From Mixophyes australis (lineage: Eukaryota > Chordata > Amphibia > Anura > Limnodynastidae): 64,000 nt of DNA. Below, one piece after another: positions 54,037 to 64,000 of this stretch. Made by a program: the position numbers and the translations under genes. The stretch spans positions 61,684,919 through 61,748,918 of the forward strand of contig JAVHZZ010000011.1 of the NCBI GenBank assembly GCA_036250195.1. The letters run 5' to 3'. The notes beneath the pieces were generated by a model. The model was not told the DNA's origin, made no database searches, and saw only the letters and a program-made list of their open reading frames with translations. Numbering within the stretch: the first letter of the stretch is position 1; each line of letters begins with the position of its first letter.

Positions 54037-54785
54037 ATGGGTGCTAAAGAAACGTGTGGAATGGGCGATGTGACCGACGTACATGTCAAAGCAGCACCGA
54101 TAGGATCTGCCAGGTATATAATGTGTAAGAATTATGGTGCGTTTGCAACGGCGTACTGTGATAAGTGGGTCAAGATGACCAATGAATGTGTGAAACTGTA
54201 TCCCAAGGTTGGTACTTTCGATTCAGAGGTATTAAGTACTGTTATAGATAAAATCTGCCTGATTAAATCATTAAAACAGAGAGTTAAAAACAATGACTGT
54301 TTAAAACTTTGGCAACAGGAAGGGAAAACATGGCAGGGTAATGCATGCGTACCGGAAGGAAGCGAGGAGAAGCGAAGAGAAGCAAGCGCAAGCACGCCCC
54401 CGCCGCAATATGCGGATGGGGGAAAAGTACAGCCAATACCAAAAATGACAAAACCAAAACAAATCATTTATATACTATTTTAAGTAATTTTAAAGGTAAT
54501 GTTTCTGAAGAAGATGATGAACCCACTGTTATTTCAGCCATTTCCCATGTCATTAACATGCAAGAGGTGCCACGCAGACAAGGAAAGGGAGCGGTCCCAG
54601 CAACAGGAGCAGCGGCAGAAATTGGTGAGAGTAGCATAGATATTAATAGATGGGGGAACATTCATTGTACTGAAATAATAATTACAGCCATTAATACAGA
54701 ATGTAGTGATTTGGTAGGTTTACATCCTGCCCGCACAATAGCAGTTCCCAATGGAAGAGTGGACAAAGATGGTGTAGGTCCATAA
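54037..54785 (+). pseudogene. gag: Retroviral gag, N-terminal (matrix) part, truncated
   Basis: The ATG at 54037 opens MGAKETCG. Glycine 2 with a small residue at position 6 fits N-myristoylation of a retroviral matrix protein. The frame continues through CDKWVKMTNECVKLYPKVGT and a PPPQY late-domain-like motif (about 54398) and ends at 54483. A second frame, overlapping from 54345, carries on with an acidic SEEDDE stretch and ends at 54785, so there is a one- or two-base indel. Downstream PWTRAELHSI (about 54808-54840) looks like the start of capsid. The rest of gag, pol and env is absent. Confidence 0.72.
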
Positions 54786-55351
54786 AACATGTAGCAAAGC
54801 ATTGTCCATGGACTAGAGCTGAGCTGCATTCAATTATAATAGTTAAAGAAAAAGGGGGACTGTCGCACTAAATCACAGGAAGCTGATACTCAGTCTATTT
54901 TTAAACATTTTTGTTCTATTTCATTTTATTTACAGATGCAAAACTTCCTAAATATTTATGAATATGGGGGGCAACCTTAGACTTAATTTGAATATATTGA
55001 AAAGGAGGAAGAAGTTAATTTAAAGGTGGACTGTCAGCTTCAATTAGTAATATTCAATGAAATGATCTAAGGTTAAAATATAACTTTTATTAGGAAAATT
55101 AAAATAATTAAAATATGAAACAAATTAAAACAAAATGCTATCTGCGCAGGAAAAATCCTCTCTATTAATAGGTGGACTTATGCTATAGGCAGAGATGTGG
55201 ATCGAATTCAGTATAGTGTCCTTGACATATTATAGAGTATATTTGCAGCATTAGAATCGATACTGTTTCACTAAAGCAACCAAATAATCTGAGTATTAGC
55301 TACACTTTCTCAATAATTAATATAGTTTGGTTTGTTGCAGTGTGAAAAAAC
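54786..55351. other. Truncated retroviral remainder, no gene
   Basis: After the capsid start there are only stops. Two polypurine-like junctions occur: AAAGAAAAAGGGGGAC before TGTCGC (54847-54868) and AAAGGTGGAC before TGTCAGC (55022-55038). Either could mark the start of a 3' LTR after an internal deletion. The sequence up to the hAT end at 55352 is AT-rich and unassigned. Confidence 0.45.
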
Positions 55352-55370
55352 TAAGGATGAGCGCACTCGG
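55352..55370 (+). repeat. hAT left terminus
   Basis: TAAGGATGAGCGCACTCGG, followed by a small palindrome GGATTCCTGGAATCC and further CGAGTC/GGATCCGAG motifs, a typical subterminal binding-site arrangement. Confidence 0.65.
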
Positions 55371-55714
55371 ATTCCTGGAATCCGAGCCCCCCCGAACATT
55401 GCGGATCCGAGTCAGATCCGAGCACTGTCCGGGTATTCCCGCCGATTCCGAAACTTAAAACGAGGTTCTGAGTCATAATCCCGCTGTCGGATCTCGCAAT
55501 ACTCGGAACCTTTAAATTCCCCGCTTGCCGCCGCCATCTTCACTCGGGCATTGATCAGGGAAGATGGAGGTTGTGTTAGGTGGTCCTCTGTCCTGCTATT
55601 TCTCGTACTGTGCTGTGCTGTGCTCTGTCCTGCTGAGTCTAGTGGTGCTTTTGGCAGTGCTCTGTCCTGCTGATTCCAGTGGTGCATCAGTCCAGTGATC
55701 TGTTCTGTGCTTTG

Positions 55715-56340
55715 TTCTGCAAAGTGCATATTTCTTTCAAAAGTATTAAAAATTCTTCCATAAAAAGAAAAAAAAAGAAAAATTCTACAAAAATCCTTTT
55801 AAATTAATATAAAAAAAAAAAATCAAAAAAGTCCTTGCTGAGTCCAGTGGTGCATCAGTCCAGTGCTGTGTCCTTGCTGAGTCCAGTGGTGCATCAGTCC
55901 AGTGCTGTGTCCTTGCTGAGTCCAGTGGTGCATCAGTCCAGTGCTCTGTCCTTGCTGAGTCCAGCGGTGCGTTTTCTCCTATGCTTTGTTCTGCTAAGTT
56001 TATATTTATTTCAAAAGTATTAAAAAATCTTCCATAAAAAGAAAAAAAAAGAAAAATTCTACAAAAATCCTTTTAAATTAATATAAAAAAAAAATCAAAA
56101 AAGTCCTTGCTGAGTCCAGTGGTGCATCAGTCCAGTGCTGTGTCCTTGCTGAGTCCAGTGGTGCATCAGTCCAGTGCTCTGTCCTTGCTGAGTCCAGTGG
56201 TACATCAGTCCAGTGCTCTGTCCTTGCTGAGTCCAGCGGTGCGTTTTGTCCTGTGCTTTGTTTTGCCAAGTGCATCTTTATTTTAAAAGTATTAAAAATC
56301 TTCCAAAAAAATTATAATTCGACAAAAATCCTTTGAAAAA
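55715..56340 (+). repeat. Higher-order repeat in the hAT 5' UTR (39-bp units inside 272-bp units)
   Basis: Four 39-bp units (TCCTTGCTGAGTCCAGTGGT plus GCATCAGTCCAGTGCTGTG) start at 55832, 55871, 55910 and 55949. The block, with its A-rich preface (TTCCATAAAAAGAAAAAAAA), recurs 272 bp later with four more units from 56104, and a third preface starts near 56270. Short minus-strand frames over it are repeat artefacts. Confidence 0.92.
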
Positions 56341-56478
56341 AATATTAAAAAATATTCTAAAAAGTCTAAAAATAAATATTGCAGTCCATTAACATTAATA
56401 CTGCAATCTATTAAAAATTGTTCACTGTTCTTGCAGTATTTAAAAAATAGTACTGTAATACAACGTGTGCTGCATATA

Positions 56479-59357
56479 ATGGAGTACCAAAATTTGGGGG
56501 ATAAAGTAGGGAAAGACCAAGACCCACTTCCTCCTAATGCTGAAGCTGCTGCCACTAGTCATGACATAGACGATGAAATGCCATCAACGTCGTCTGCCAA
56601 GGCCGATGCCCAATCTCCTAGTAGAGGGCATGTAAAATCCAAAAAGCAAAAGTTCACTACAATTAGTAAAAAAAGAAAATTGAAAACATCTGAGGAGAAA
56701 CATAAACTTGCCAATATGCCCTTCACGACACAAAGTGGCAAGGAACGGCTTAGGCCCTGGCCCGTGTTCAGCACTAGTGGTTCAGCTTCACCCAAGGATC
56801 TAAGCCCTCCTCCTCCCCCCCTCTCCAATAAATTTAAAAGAGTTATGCTGTCAGCAACAACACAGCAAACAACTCTGCCTTCTAAACAGATGACATCACA
56901 AATCCCCAAGGCGAGTCCAAGGGTGTTGGTGGTTGCGAAGCCTGACCTTCCCATCACTGTACGGGAAGAGGTGACTCCATCCACCATTTGCAGCACACCC
57001 TCTGCATATGCTGGAAGGATGACCCACAGTGTCGCTCCAGATTTAGATAATCAAGGTGTCAAGGAGGCTATTGATGTAGCTGGCGTTGTGGAGGAACTTG
57101 ATGAGGAGGATGCTGATGTGGTTATTTTAAATGAGGCACCAGGGGGAAAAAAAGTGGATGTCCATGGGATGAAAAAGCCCATCGTCATGCCTGGTCAGAA
57201 GACCAAGAAATGCACCTCTTCGGTCTGGAGTTATTTTTACCCCAATCTGGATAACAAATGTCTGGCCATATGTAGCTTATGTAAAGCTCAAGTAAGCAGG
57301 GGTAAGGATCTTGGCCACCTAGGGACATCCTCCCTTATACGTCACCTGAATAACCTTCATAGTTCAGTGGTTAGTGCAGGAACTGTTGGATACACACCAC
57401 CAACACCCTCCTCGTCAACTTCCTCCACGATCTCCATCAGATTTAGTCCTGCAGGCCATGTCACCAGCCAGACTGAGTCCTCTTCAATACGGGATTCATC
57501 TGAGGAATCCTGCAGCGGTACGCCTACTACTGCCACTGCTGCTGTTGCTGCTGGTAGTCGGTCATCTTCCCAGAGAGGAAGTTGCAAGAACGCTACGTCT
57601 TTCACCAAACAGTTGACCGTCCAACAATCGTTTACCATGAGCACCAAGTACGACACTAGTCATCCTATGGCAAAGCGGATAACTGCGTCAATAACAGCAA
57701 TGTTGGTGTTAGACGTGTGTCCGGTGTCCACCATCAGTGGAGTGGGATTTAGACGGTTGATGGAGGTATTGTGTCCCCGGTACCAAATCCCGTCGAGATT
57801 ACACTTCACTAGGCAGGCGATACCAAAGATGTACAGAGAAGTACGAACAAGTGTCCTCAGTGCTCTTAAAAATGTGGTTGTACCCACTGTCCACTTAACC
57901 ACGGACATGTGGACAAGTGGTTCAGGGCAAACGAAGGACTATATGACTGTGACAGCCCACTGGGTAGATGCATCGCCTTCCGCAGCAACAGCAGCAGCTG
58001 CATCAGTAGCAGCATCTCCACAACGGCTGCTCGTGCCAAGGCAGGCAACATTGTGTATCACAGGTTTTAATAAGAGGCACAACGCTGACAACCTCTTAGA
58101 GAAACTGAGGGAAATTATCTTACAGTGGCTTACCCCACTTAGACTCTCCTGGGGATTTGTGGTGTCAGACAACGCCAGTAACATTTTGCGGGCATTACAT
58201 ATGGGCAATTTCCAGCACGTCCCATGTTTTGCCCACACCATTAATTTGGTGGTGCAGCATTACCTGAAGAGTGACAGGGGTGTACAGGAGATGCTTGGGG
58301 TGGCCCGCAAAATTGCTGGACACTTTAGGCATTCTGCCAGTGCCTACCGCAGACTCGAGATACATCAAAAAAGTCTGAACCTGCCCTGCCATCACCTCAA
58401 ACAAGAGGTTGTGACGCGCTGGAATTCCACCCTCTATATGCTGCAGAGGATAGAGGAGCAGCAAAAGGCCATTCAAACCTATACAGCCACCTACAACATA
58501 GGAAAAGGAGTGGGGATGCGCCTGAGTCAAGCGCACTGGAGACTGATTTCCGTGTTGTGCAAGGTTCTGCAGCCGTTTGAACTTGCCACACGAGAAGTCA
58601 GTTCCGACACTGCCAGCTTGAGTCAGGTGATTTCCCTGATCAGGCTGTTGCAGAAGCTGGAGAAAGTGAGGGAGGAGCTGGTAAACCATTGCGATTCAAC
58701 AAAGCATGTAGCTCTTGTTGATGAAGCCCTTCGTACGCTTTGCCAGGATCCGAGGGTGGTCACTCTTTTAAAGTCAGAGGAATACATTATGGCCACTGTG
58801 CTGGATCCTCGGTTTAAAGCGTATGTTGTGTCTCTGTTTCCGGCGGACACAAGTCTACAGCGGTGCAAAGACCTGCTGGTCAGGAAATTGTCCTCTGAAG
58901 AGGACCACCAGCTCCTCCATCAGTTTCTTCCACACCTGTGGCTGCGAGGAAAAAGCTCAGTTTTCTTCAAAGACCCGCTGGCGGGGATGCTGAGAACATC
59001 TGGTCCGGACTGAAGGACCTGCCAACCATTGCAGACATGTCTACTGTCGCTGCATTTGATGCTGTCACAATTGAAAAAATGGTGGAGGATTACTTTGCTG
59101 ACACCATCAAAATAGACATGTCAGACAGTCCATATTGTTACTGGCAGGAAAAAAAGGCAGTTTGGAAGCCCCTGTACAAACTGGCTCTATTTTACCTGAG
59201 TTGTCCCCCCTCCAGTGTTTACTCTGAAAGAGTTTTTAGTGCAGCGGGGAACCTGGTCAGTGAGCGGCGAAGGAGGTTGCTTCCTCAGAACATTGAAAAA
59301 ATGATGTTCATAAAAATGAATGATCAAGTCCTCAATCAAGCACAGCAGTGCCTTTAA
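56479..59357 (+). pseudogene. hAT transposase (BED finger, RNase H-like core, hATC)
   Basis: I take the ATG at 56479 (MEYQNLGDK) because upstream codons lack an ATG. After a Ser/Pro-rich, basic N-terminus comes a BED finger (CTSSVWSYFYPNLDNKCLAI, CSLC and HLNNLH; about residues 248-298). The core has LTTDMWTSGSGQTKDYMTVT (first D), FVVSDNASNILRAL (second D), CFAHTINLVV and VTRWNSTLYMLQRI. A one-step frameshift near 58940 leads into WSGLKDLPTIADMST, and the C-terminal dimerisation segment ends CPPSSVYSERVFSAAGNLVS and RRRLLPQNIEKMMF. After the stop at 59355-59357 the frame continues with an acidic tail to 59488. Cut-and-paste DNA transposase; the frameshift probably inactivates it. Confidence 0.92.
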
Positions 59358-59593
59358 GATAATACAGAGGGACCTGTGGTTGTGGAGTCCAGCAGGGACG
59401 AATTGATAATATGTGAGGATGAGGAAGTACACACTGAAGGGGGCCAGGAATCGGAGGATGAGGATGAGGACGACACCTTGCCTCAGTAGAGCCAGTTTAG
59501 TTTGTACAGGGAGAGATGAATAGCTTTGTTTGTGTGGGGGCCCAAACAAACCAATCACTTCAGCCACAGTTTTTAATATTTTCATTCTATATG

Positions 59594-61215
59594 TAGTTCC
59601 CAAAAAGAGGAACTGACACTTCTATTGAAATACTTTAATTGTATATGTAGTTCCCAAAAAGAGGAACTGCCACTTCTATTGAATACTTTAATTGTATATG
59701 TAGTTCCCAAAAAGAGGAACTGCCACTTCTATTTAATACTTTAATTGTATATGTAGTTCCCAAAAAGAGGAACTGCCACTTCTATTGAATACTTTAATTG
59801 TATATGTAGTTCCCAAAAAGAGGAACTGCCTCTTCTATTGAATACTTTAATTGTATATGTAGTTCCCAAAAAGAGGAACTGCCACTTCTATTTAATACTT
59901 CAATTGTATATGTAGTTCCCAAAAATAGGAACTGCCACTTCTATTGAATACTTTAATTGTATATGTAGTTCCCAAAAAGAGGAACTGCCACTTCTATTGA
60001 ATACTTTAATTGTATATGTAGTTCCCAAAAAGAGGAACTGCCACTTCTATTGAATACTTTAATTGTATATGTAGTTCCCAAAAAGAGGAACTGCCACTTC
60101 TATTGAATACTTTAATTGTATATGTAGTTCCCAAAAAGAGGAACTGCCACTTCTATTGAATACTTTAATTGTATATGTAGTTCCCAAAAAAAGGAACTGC
60201 CACTTCTATTGAATACTTTAATTGTATATGTAGTTCCCAAAAAGAGGAACTGCCACTTCTATTTAATACTTTAATTGTATATGTAGTTCCCAAAAAGAGG
60301 AACTGCCACTTCTATTTAATACTTTAATTGTATATGTAGTTCCCAAAAAAAGGAACTGCCACTTCTATTGAATACTTTAATTGTATATGTAGTTCCCAAA
60401 AAGAGGAACTGCCACTTCTATTTAATACTTTAATTGTATATGTAGTTCCCAAAAAGAGGAACTGCCACTTCTATTGAATACTTTAATTGTATATGTAGTT
60501 CCCAAAAAGAGAAACTGCCACTTCTATTTAATACTTTAATTGTATATGTAGTTCCCAAAAAGAGGAACTGCCACTTCTATTGAATACTTTAATTGTATAT
60601 GTAGTTCCCAAAAAGAGGAACTGCCACTTCTATTGAATACTTTAATTGTATATGTAGTTCCCAAAAAGAGGAACTGCCACTTCTATTTAATACTTTAATT
60701 GTATATGTAGTTCCCAAAAAGAGGAACTGCCACTTCTATTTAATACTTTAATTGTATATGTAGTTCCCAAAAAGAGGAACTGCCACTTCTATTTAATACT
60801 TTAATTGTATATGTAGTTCCCAAAAAGAGGAACTGCCACTTCTATTGAATACTTTAATTGTATATGTAGTTCCCAAAAAGAGGAACTGCCACTTCTATTT
60901 AATACTTTAATTGTATATGTAGTTCCCAAAAAGAGGAACTGCCACTTCTATTGAATACTTTAATTGTATATGTAGTTCCCAAAAAGAGGAACTGCCACTT
61001 CTATTTAATACTTTAATTGTATATGTAGTTCCCAAAAAGAGGAACTGCCACTTCTATTTAATACTTTAATTGTATATGTAGTTCCCAAAAAGAGGAACTG
61101 CCACTTCTATTGAATACTTTAATTGTATATGTAGTTCCCAAAAAGAGGAACTGCCACTTCTATTTAATACTTTAATTGCATATGTAGTTCCCAAAAAGAG
61201 GAACTGCCATTTCTA
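59594..61215 (+). repeat. 53-bp minisatellite, 31 copies
   Basis: The unit GAACTGCCACTTCTATTGAA, TACTTTAATTGTATATGTAG, TTCCCAAAAAGAG repeats from the anchor at 59594 to that at 61185, 30 steps of 53 bp apart from one of 54. The main variant is TTGAATAC against TTTAATAC. Each unit contains AGTTCC-CAAAAAGA-GGAACT, a six-pair hairpin. Confidence 0.96.
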
Positions 61216-61340
61216 TTACTACTTTCTTTCTTTCTGTATTTCAAAAAAAGAGGAACTGCCATTTCTATTACTACTTTCTTTCTGTATTTCCAAAAAAGAG
61301 GAACTGCCATTTCTATTGCTACGTATTTTTTTTTTGTAGC
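61216..61340 (+). repeat. Diverged relatives of the 53-bp unit
   Basis: Two or three shorter units keep GAGGAACTGCCATTTCTATT, but the remainder is ACTACTTTCTTTCTGTATTT. They look like an older edge of the array. Confidence 0.85.
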
Positions 61341-61370
61341 TCCAAAAAAAATAACTGCGGCCTTAACTGC

Positions 61371-62030
61371 TATGTTGGTGTTAGACGTTCATCCGGTGTC
61401 CGCCATCTGTGCAGTGGTATTCAGACCAGTTAAGGGTTTTATATTGTGGCCCCGGTACCAAATTGGGTACCGGGGCCACTCCACTACGCAGTCCAGATAG
61501 ATGCGTATCAGATATTAAACTACATTCAATGTTGGGGCCAAATCCAAAATTAATTAAAATGACCTGTCATCGTCAAAAACAAGAGGTTTTGACGTGTTAG
61601 AACTACACCCTGTATATGCTGCAGTGGATGTAGGATCAGCCATCTGTAGAGTGAAAATCGGACCAGTTAAGGTTTTTTTATTGTGACCCTGGTACCAAAT
61701 TGTGTATCGGGGCCACTACACTACGCAGTCCAGATAGCTGTGCAGTGGAATTGAGACCAGTTTTTATTTTTTTATTGTGGCCCCGGTACCAAATTGTGTA
61801 CCGGGCCACTAAACTATGCAGTCCAGATAGCTGTGCAGTGGAATTGAGACCAGTTTTTAATTTTTTATTGTGGCCCCGATACCAAATTGTGTACCGGGGC
61901 CACTACACTACGCAGTCCAGATAGCTGTGCAGTGGAATTGAGACCAGTTTATGTTTATTTATTGTGGCCCCGGTACCAAATTGGGTACCGGGGACACTCC
62001 ACTACGCAGTCCAGAAAGCTACCTCGGTCC
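61371..62030 (+). mobile_element. Transposase-derived fragments and about 93-bp tandem repeats
   Basis: 61371-61470 aligns with the transposase gene at 57701-57800 (shared TGTTGGTGTTAGACG, CCGGTGTCC, CCCCGGTACCAAAT). 61570-61625 aligns with 58388-58440 (AAACAAGAGGTT, TATATGCTGCAG). The first piece then recurs as a roughly 93-bp tandem unit at 61737, 61830 and 61924 (GCTGTGCAGTGGAATTGAGA ... CCCCGGTACCAAATTG). Each unit has CCCCGGTACC and GGTACCGGGG around AAATTG, a hairpin. There are no open frames. Confidence 0.85.
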
Positions 62031-62154
62031 AACAATTTGGACTAAAAACAATATTGGGAAGTGTGAGGTGTTCCAAATACACTGGAAATTTGTGGAAATG
62101 ATTGTTATTGAATCTTATTGATGTTAATAATAGCGTATGAGTGAAAAACCAACA

Positions 62155-62315
62155 AAAAACTTGATTTTAGCACTTTTTATGCTTTTTTTAAAAATAAATC
62201 AGAACCCAAAAACATAAATCAGAACCAAAACCTTTCGTCAGGTGTTTTGGCAAAACAAATCAGAACCCAAAACCTCAAGCTAATCAGAACCCAAAACCCA
62301 AAACCCAAAACCCTA
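62155..62315 (+). repeat. AACCCAAA-rich hAT terminal region
   Basis: ATCAGAACCCAAAA and CAAAACCC units resemble the inverse of the GTTTTGG-rich terminal regions at 13326-13415 and 63221-63360, so it is most likely a 3' hAT end. Confidence 0.65.
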
Positions 62316-63220
62316 AAAGTGCCCGGTGCACACGCGTGTTTCGCTTAGGTCTGCTTTATCCAAGGCAAGCCGAGACACTGAATTGACACTTCTTAAATAC
62401 AATAGTAGACACACCTTTATTATCACATGACCGCAGCTCAGCCAATTAGAAACCGTTTATATTTAAATGAGTGACAGCGTTGTTGTTCTATTAAGTGCAA
62501 GTGGCTGGATAGTCCCACCCTCATATTCATGCAGAATACACATCGATTTTCTTAATTATAAATTGACTAATGGGAAATCATTTGATGTTCATTTTATATG
62601 GTGAGGTCATTAAATTAACTAGTGAGAGATTTTTTTTTTAAATGTTATGTTATATAATCATGTTGTTGCTCTATTAATTGGAGATGAATAATCAATTACA
62701 TTTAGGAATATTTAGTTACTTAGATCTCGTTCTCTTCTAAAGAGTTTTGAAAGACATATTGGCATGATCAATTATTAATTATCGGTAAAATATGTTACTT
62801 AGCAGTTTGTATGAACATATATATATTGGTCACAATCTCTATATAATCTTGTTCATTAATGTCTTATCATAAGACAGAATTAATTATTATTAGATAAGAT
62901 ATCCAATAAACGTTGATATATCTAAATATATATGTTTAAATTATATGGATTACTGTATATTAATATATGCTATTATAAAAAGAAGTGAAGTTAGAACAAA
63001 TATAAAAATAATAATTAAAAATAAGTGAAAGTGAAATAATATTTAATAGTTGTACATTACCATACAGCTATAATTTATTTCATATTAAAGTAATCTACAT
63101 AATATGTATCACAAAGTGTTATTAAATTGTATATTAATTATTATTTTTTTACTGTTATTATTAATTAAATATATTTTAAACATATTGTGATGGTGATTTA
63201 AGAATTATTGAAGTATAAAG
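62316..63220. other. AT-rich DNA with one PLE-style signature
   Basis: 62325-62380 carries, on the minus strand, GCGAAACACGCGTGTGCACC, which recalls the GAAACGCGT part of PLE hammerheads, but the rest of the core is missing. The remainder is AT-rich and holds nothing I can name. Confidence 0.4.
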
Positions 63221-63480
63221 TAGAGATGGTCACTGACCCCCATGTTTTAGTTTTGTTTTGGTTTTGGATCTGGATTACCTTCGTTTTTTGGTTTTGGTTT
63301 TGGCAAAACCGCCCTTGCGTGTTTTGGTTTTAGTTTTGTTTTTGTTTGGTTTTGTTTTGCTATTTTTGTAAAAAATACAATTTTTTTGGTCTAAAATAAC
63401 CTAATTTAGTGCTCCACTAGTTTCTTGGATAAGTGAGGTAATTCTAAAACTAATAAATTATGAAAAAGACAGTTTAATCC
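63221..63480 (+). mobile_element. hAT terminus (TAGAGATGGTCACTGACC end)
   Basis: TAGAGATGGTCACTGACC begins a region of GTTTTGGTTTTGG units with GGCAAAACCGCCCTTGCGTG. It is the same terminal sequence as the 5' end of the hAT at 13326-13415, in opposite orientation. The element either runs beyond the window or is truncated. Confidence 0.7.
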
Positions 63481-64000
63481 CTGGCAGGCCGTCCTTAATT
63501 CTGCACACAAACCTGATTGTCTTCCTCTTCATCTATTAAATACACAAATTAGCTGGGCGCTCTTGAGCTATGATTCCCTGTCTGTTAGTAAAGAGTGATA
63601 GCAATTAAAAAGGTAAAAAATAATTTAATATAAAATATATACAGAGGCTACAAATAACAGTAGCCCACATTTGAGTTAATGCATACAATCAAAATACAAA
63701 AAACAGACTCAAGGCTAGGCAAAAAATATAATGGTCTGCATAAGATAAACGCACAGTGATAATAAATATCGATAATATCAGTCTTAAGTGGATATGTAGA
63801 TCACGTTAGTTCCTTTGTTAGGCTAGTAAGTCCATAATATCAGTAGCCTCCACACAACATCCTGGAATTGATTTTATCGTGAGTTGCAAAAATCCAGATA
63901 GGGTATAACAAAAAAAATGTTCAGACCGGACCCATAAATAAAAGTTAGTAGAGGGCATAGATCTATAAATGTATCATCCTTAACTGATTTCCGTCCCGAT
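63481..64000. other. No gene recognised
   Basis: AT-rich; I see no coding signal or repeat that I can identify. Confidence 0.4.

Larger units (their letters stand above)
55352..62315 (+). mobile_element. hAT transposon with near-intact transposase
   Basis: The left end TAAGGATGAGCGCACTCGG has the TA(G/A)GGATG style of Ac-like hAT termini. It is followed by a repetitive 5' UTR, a transposase gene with one frameshift, a long 53-bp minisatellite, a zone of transposase-related repeats and a terminal region of AACCCAAA units ending near AAAACCCTA at 62315. I could not find a right terminus matching the left one, so the right boundary, and whether all of it is one element, is uncertain. Confidence 0.7.

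Noticed and set aside
59594..61215. CRISPR-like direct repeats
   Set aside because: Units are contiguous with no unique spacers and lie in a eukaryotic transposon. The same holds for the 31-, 49- and 69-bp arrays.
62325..62380. Fourth hammerhead-like motif (minus strand)
   Set aside because: Only GAAACACGCGTG is kept. CTGANGA is absent, and the base after stem III is G, which does not allow cleavage.
1..64000. Host protein-coding exons, tRNA or rRNA genes
   Set aside because: None recognised on either strand. Short frames outside the transposons show no conserved domain, and the only tRNA-like sequence is the SINE head at 51989.

Overview
This window looks like intergenic DNA from a large, transposon-rich vertebrate genome, most likely an amphibian (frog or toad), with a bony fish less likely. 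That is an inference from the mixture of mobile elements: chromodomain Ty3/gypsy elements, a Gmr1-like gypsy element, Penelope-like elements (PLEs), L2 LINEs with GCGCTATATAAATAAATGATGATG-type tails, Ac-like hAT transposons and endogenous retroviruses. I see no mammalian SINE/LINE signature, no recognisable host exon and no tRNA or rRNA gene. Essentially every long reading frame belongs to a transposon or is its antisense shadow.

Layout. 1-2526: 3' half of a chromovirus (RNase H, integrase, chromodomain) with its 3' LTR. 2811-4689: relic of another gypsy element, with two LTR-like repeats around a decayed gag zinc knuckle. 5854-6562: solo retroviral LTR with a 4-bp target duplication. 6842-17090: a PLE broken up by a rearranged minus-strand hAT transposon (itself split by a plus-strand L2), a MITE and a SINE-like tail. 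17287-22010: another gypsy element (LTR, gag, pro, RT, RNase H), with a second LTR inserted in its gag. 22741-23530: L2 end. 25150-29520: L1-like remnant, a gypsy LTR with 69-bp repeats, a PLE end with a hammerhead-ribozyme-like motif, and a gypsy integrase relic. 30575-32503: two MITE-type elements. 32603-36166: a young antisense L2 inserted in a SINE. 37361-41640: decayed minus-strand retrovirus (env-like, RNase H, RT, protease). 41640-44500: PLE end containing a complete non-autonomous hAT element with an 8-bp target duplication. 44740-45835: L2 nested in L2. 46109-53044: four elements (solo LTR, complete Gmr1-like element, SINE, retroviral LTR) separated only by (TA)n tracts. 53045-54900: leader and gag start of that retrovirus. 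55352-62330: a large hAT transposon with a nearly intact transposase, repeats in its 5' UTR, a 31-copy 53-bp minisatellite and a 3' zone of repeats related to its own transposase. 63221 onward: the end of another hAT element.

The genes do not form a pathway. They are parasitic modules at different ages of decay: the Gmr1-like element, the L2 at 32.8-36.1 kb and the hAT at 55.3 kb are the youngest and nearly intact, while the retroviral pol and the 25-kb L1-like piece are old. The items most worth following up are the Gmr1 domain order (integrase before reverse transcriptase, with a SCAN-like capsid), the hammerhead-like motifs in three PLE ends, the palindrome-plus-minisatellite hAT derivative with its exact target duplication, and the repeats made of transposase-derived sequence. 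Distances, counts and matches were made by eye.
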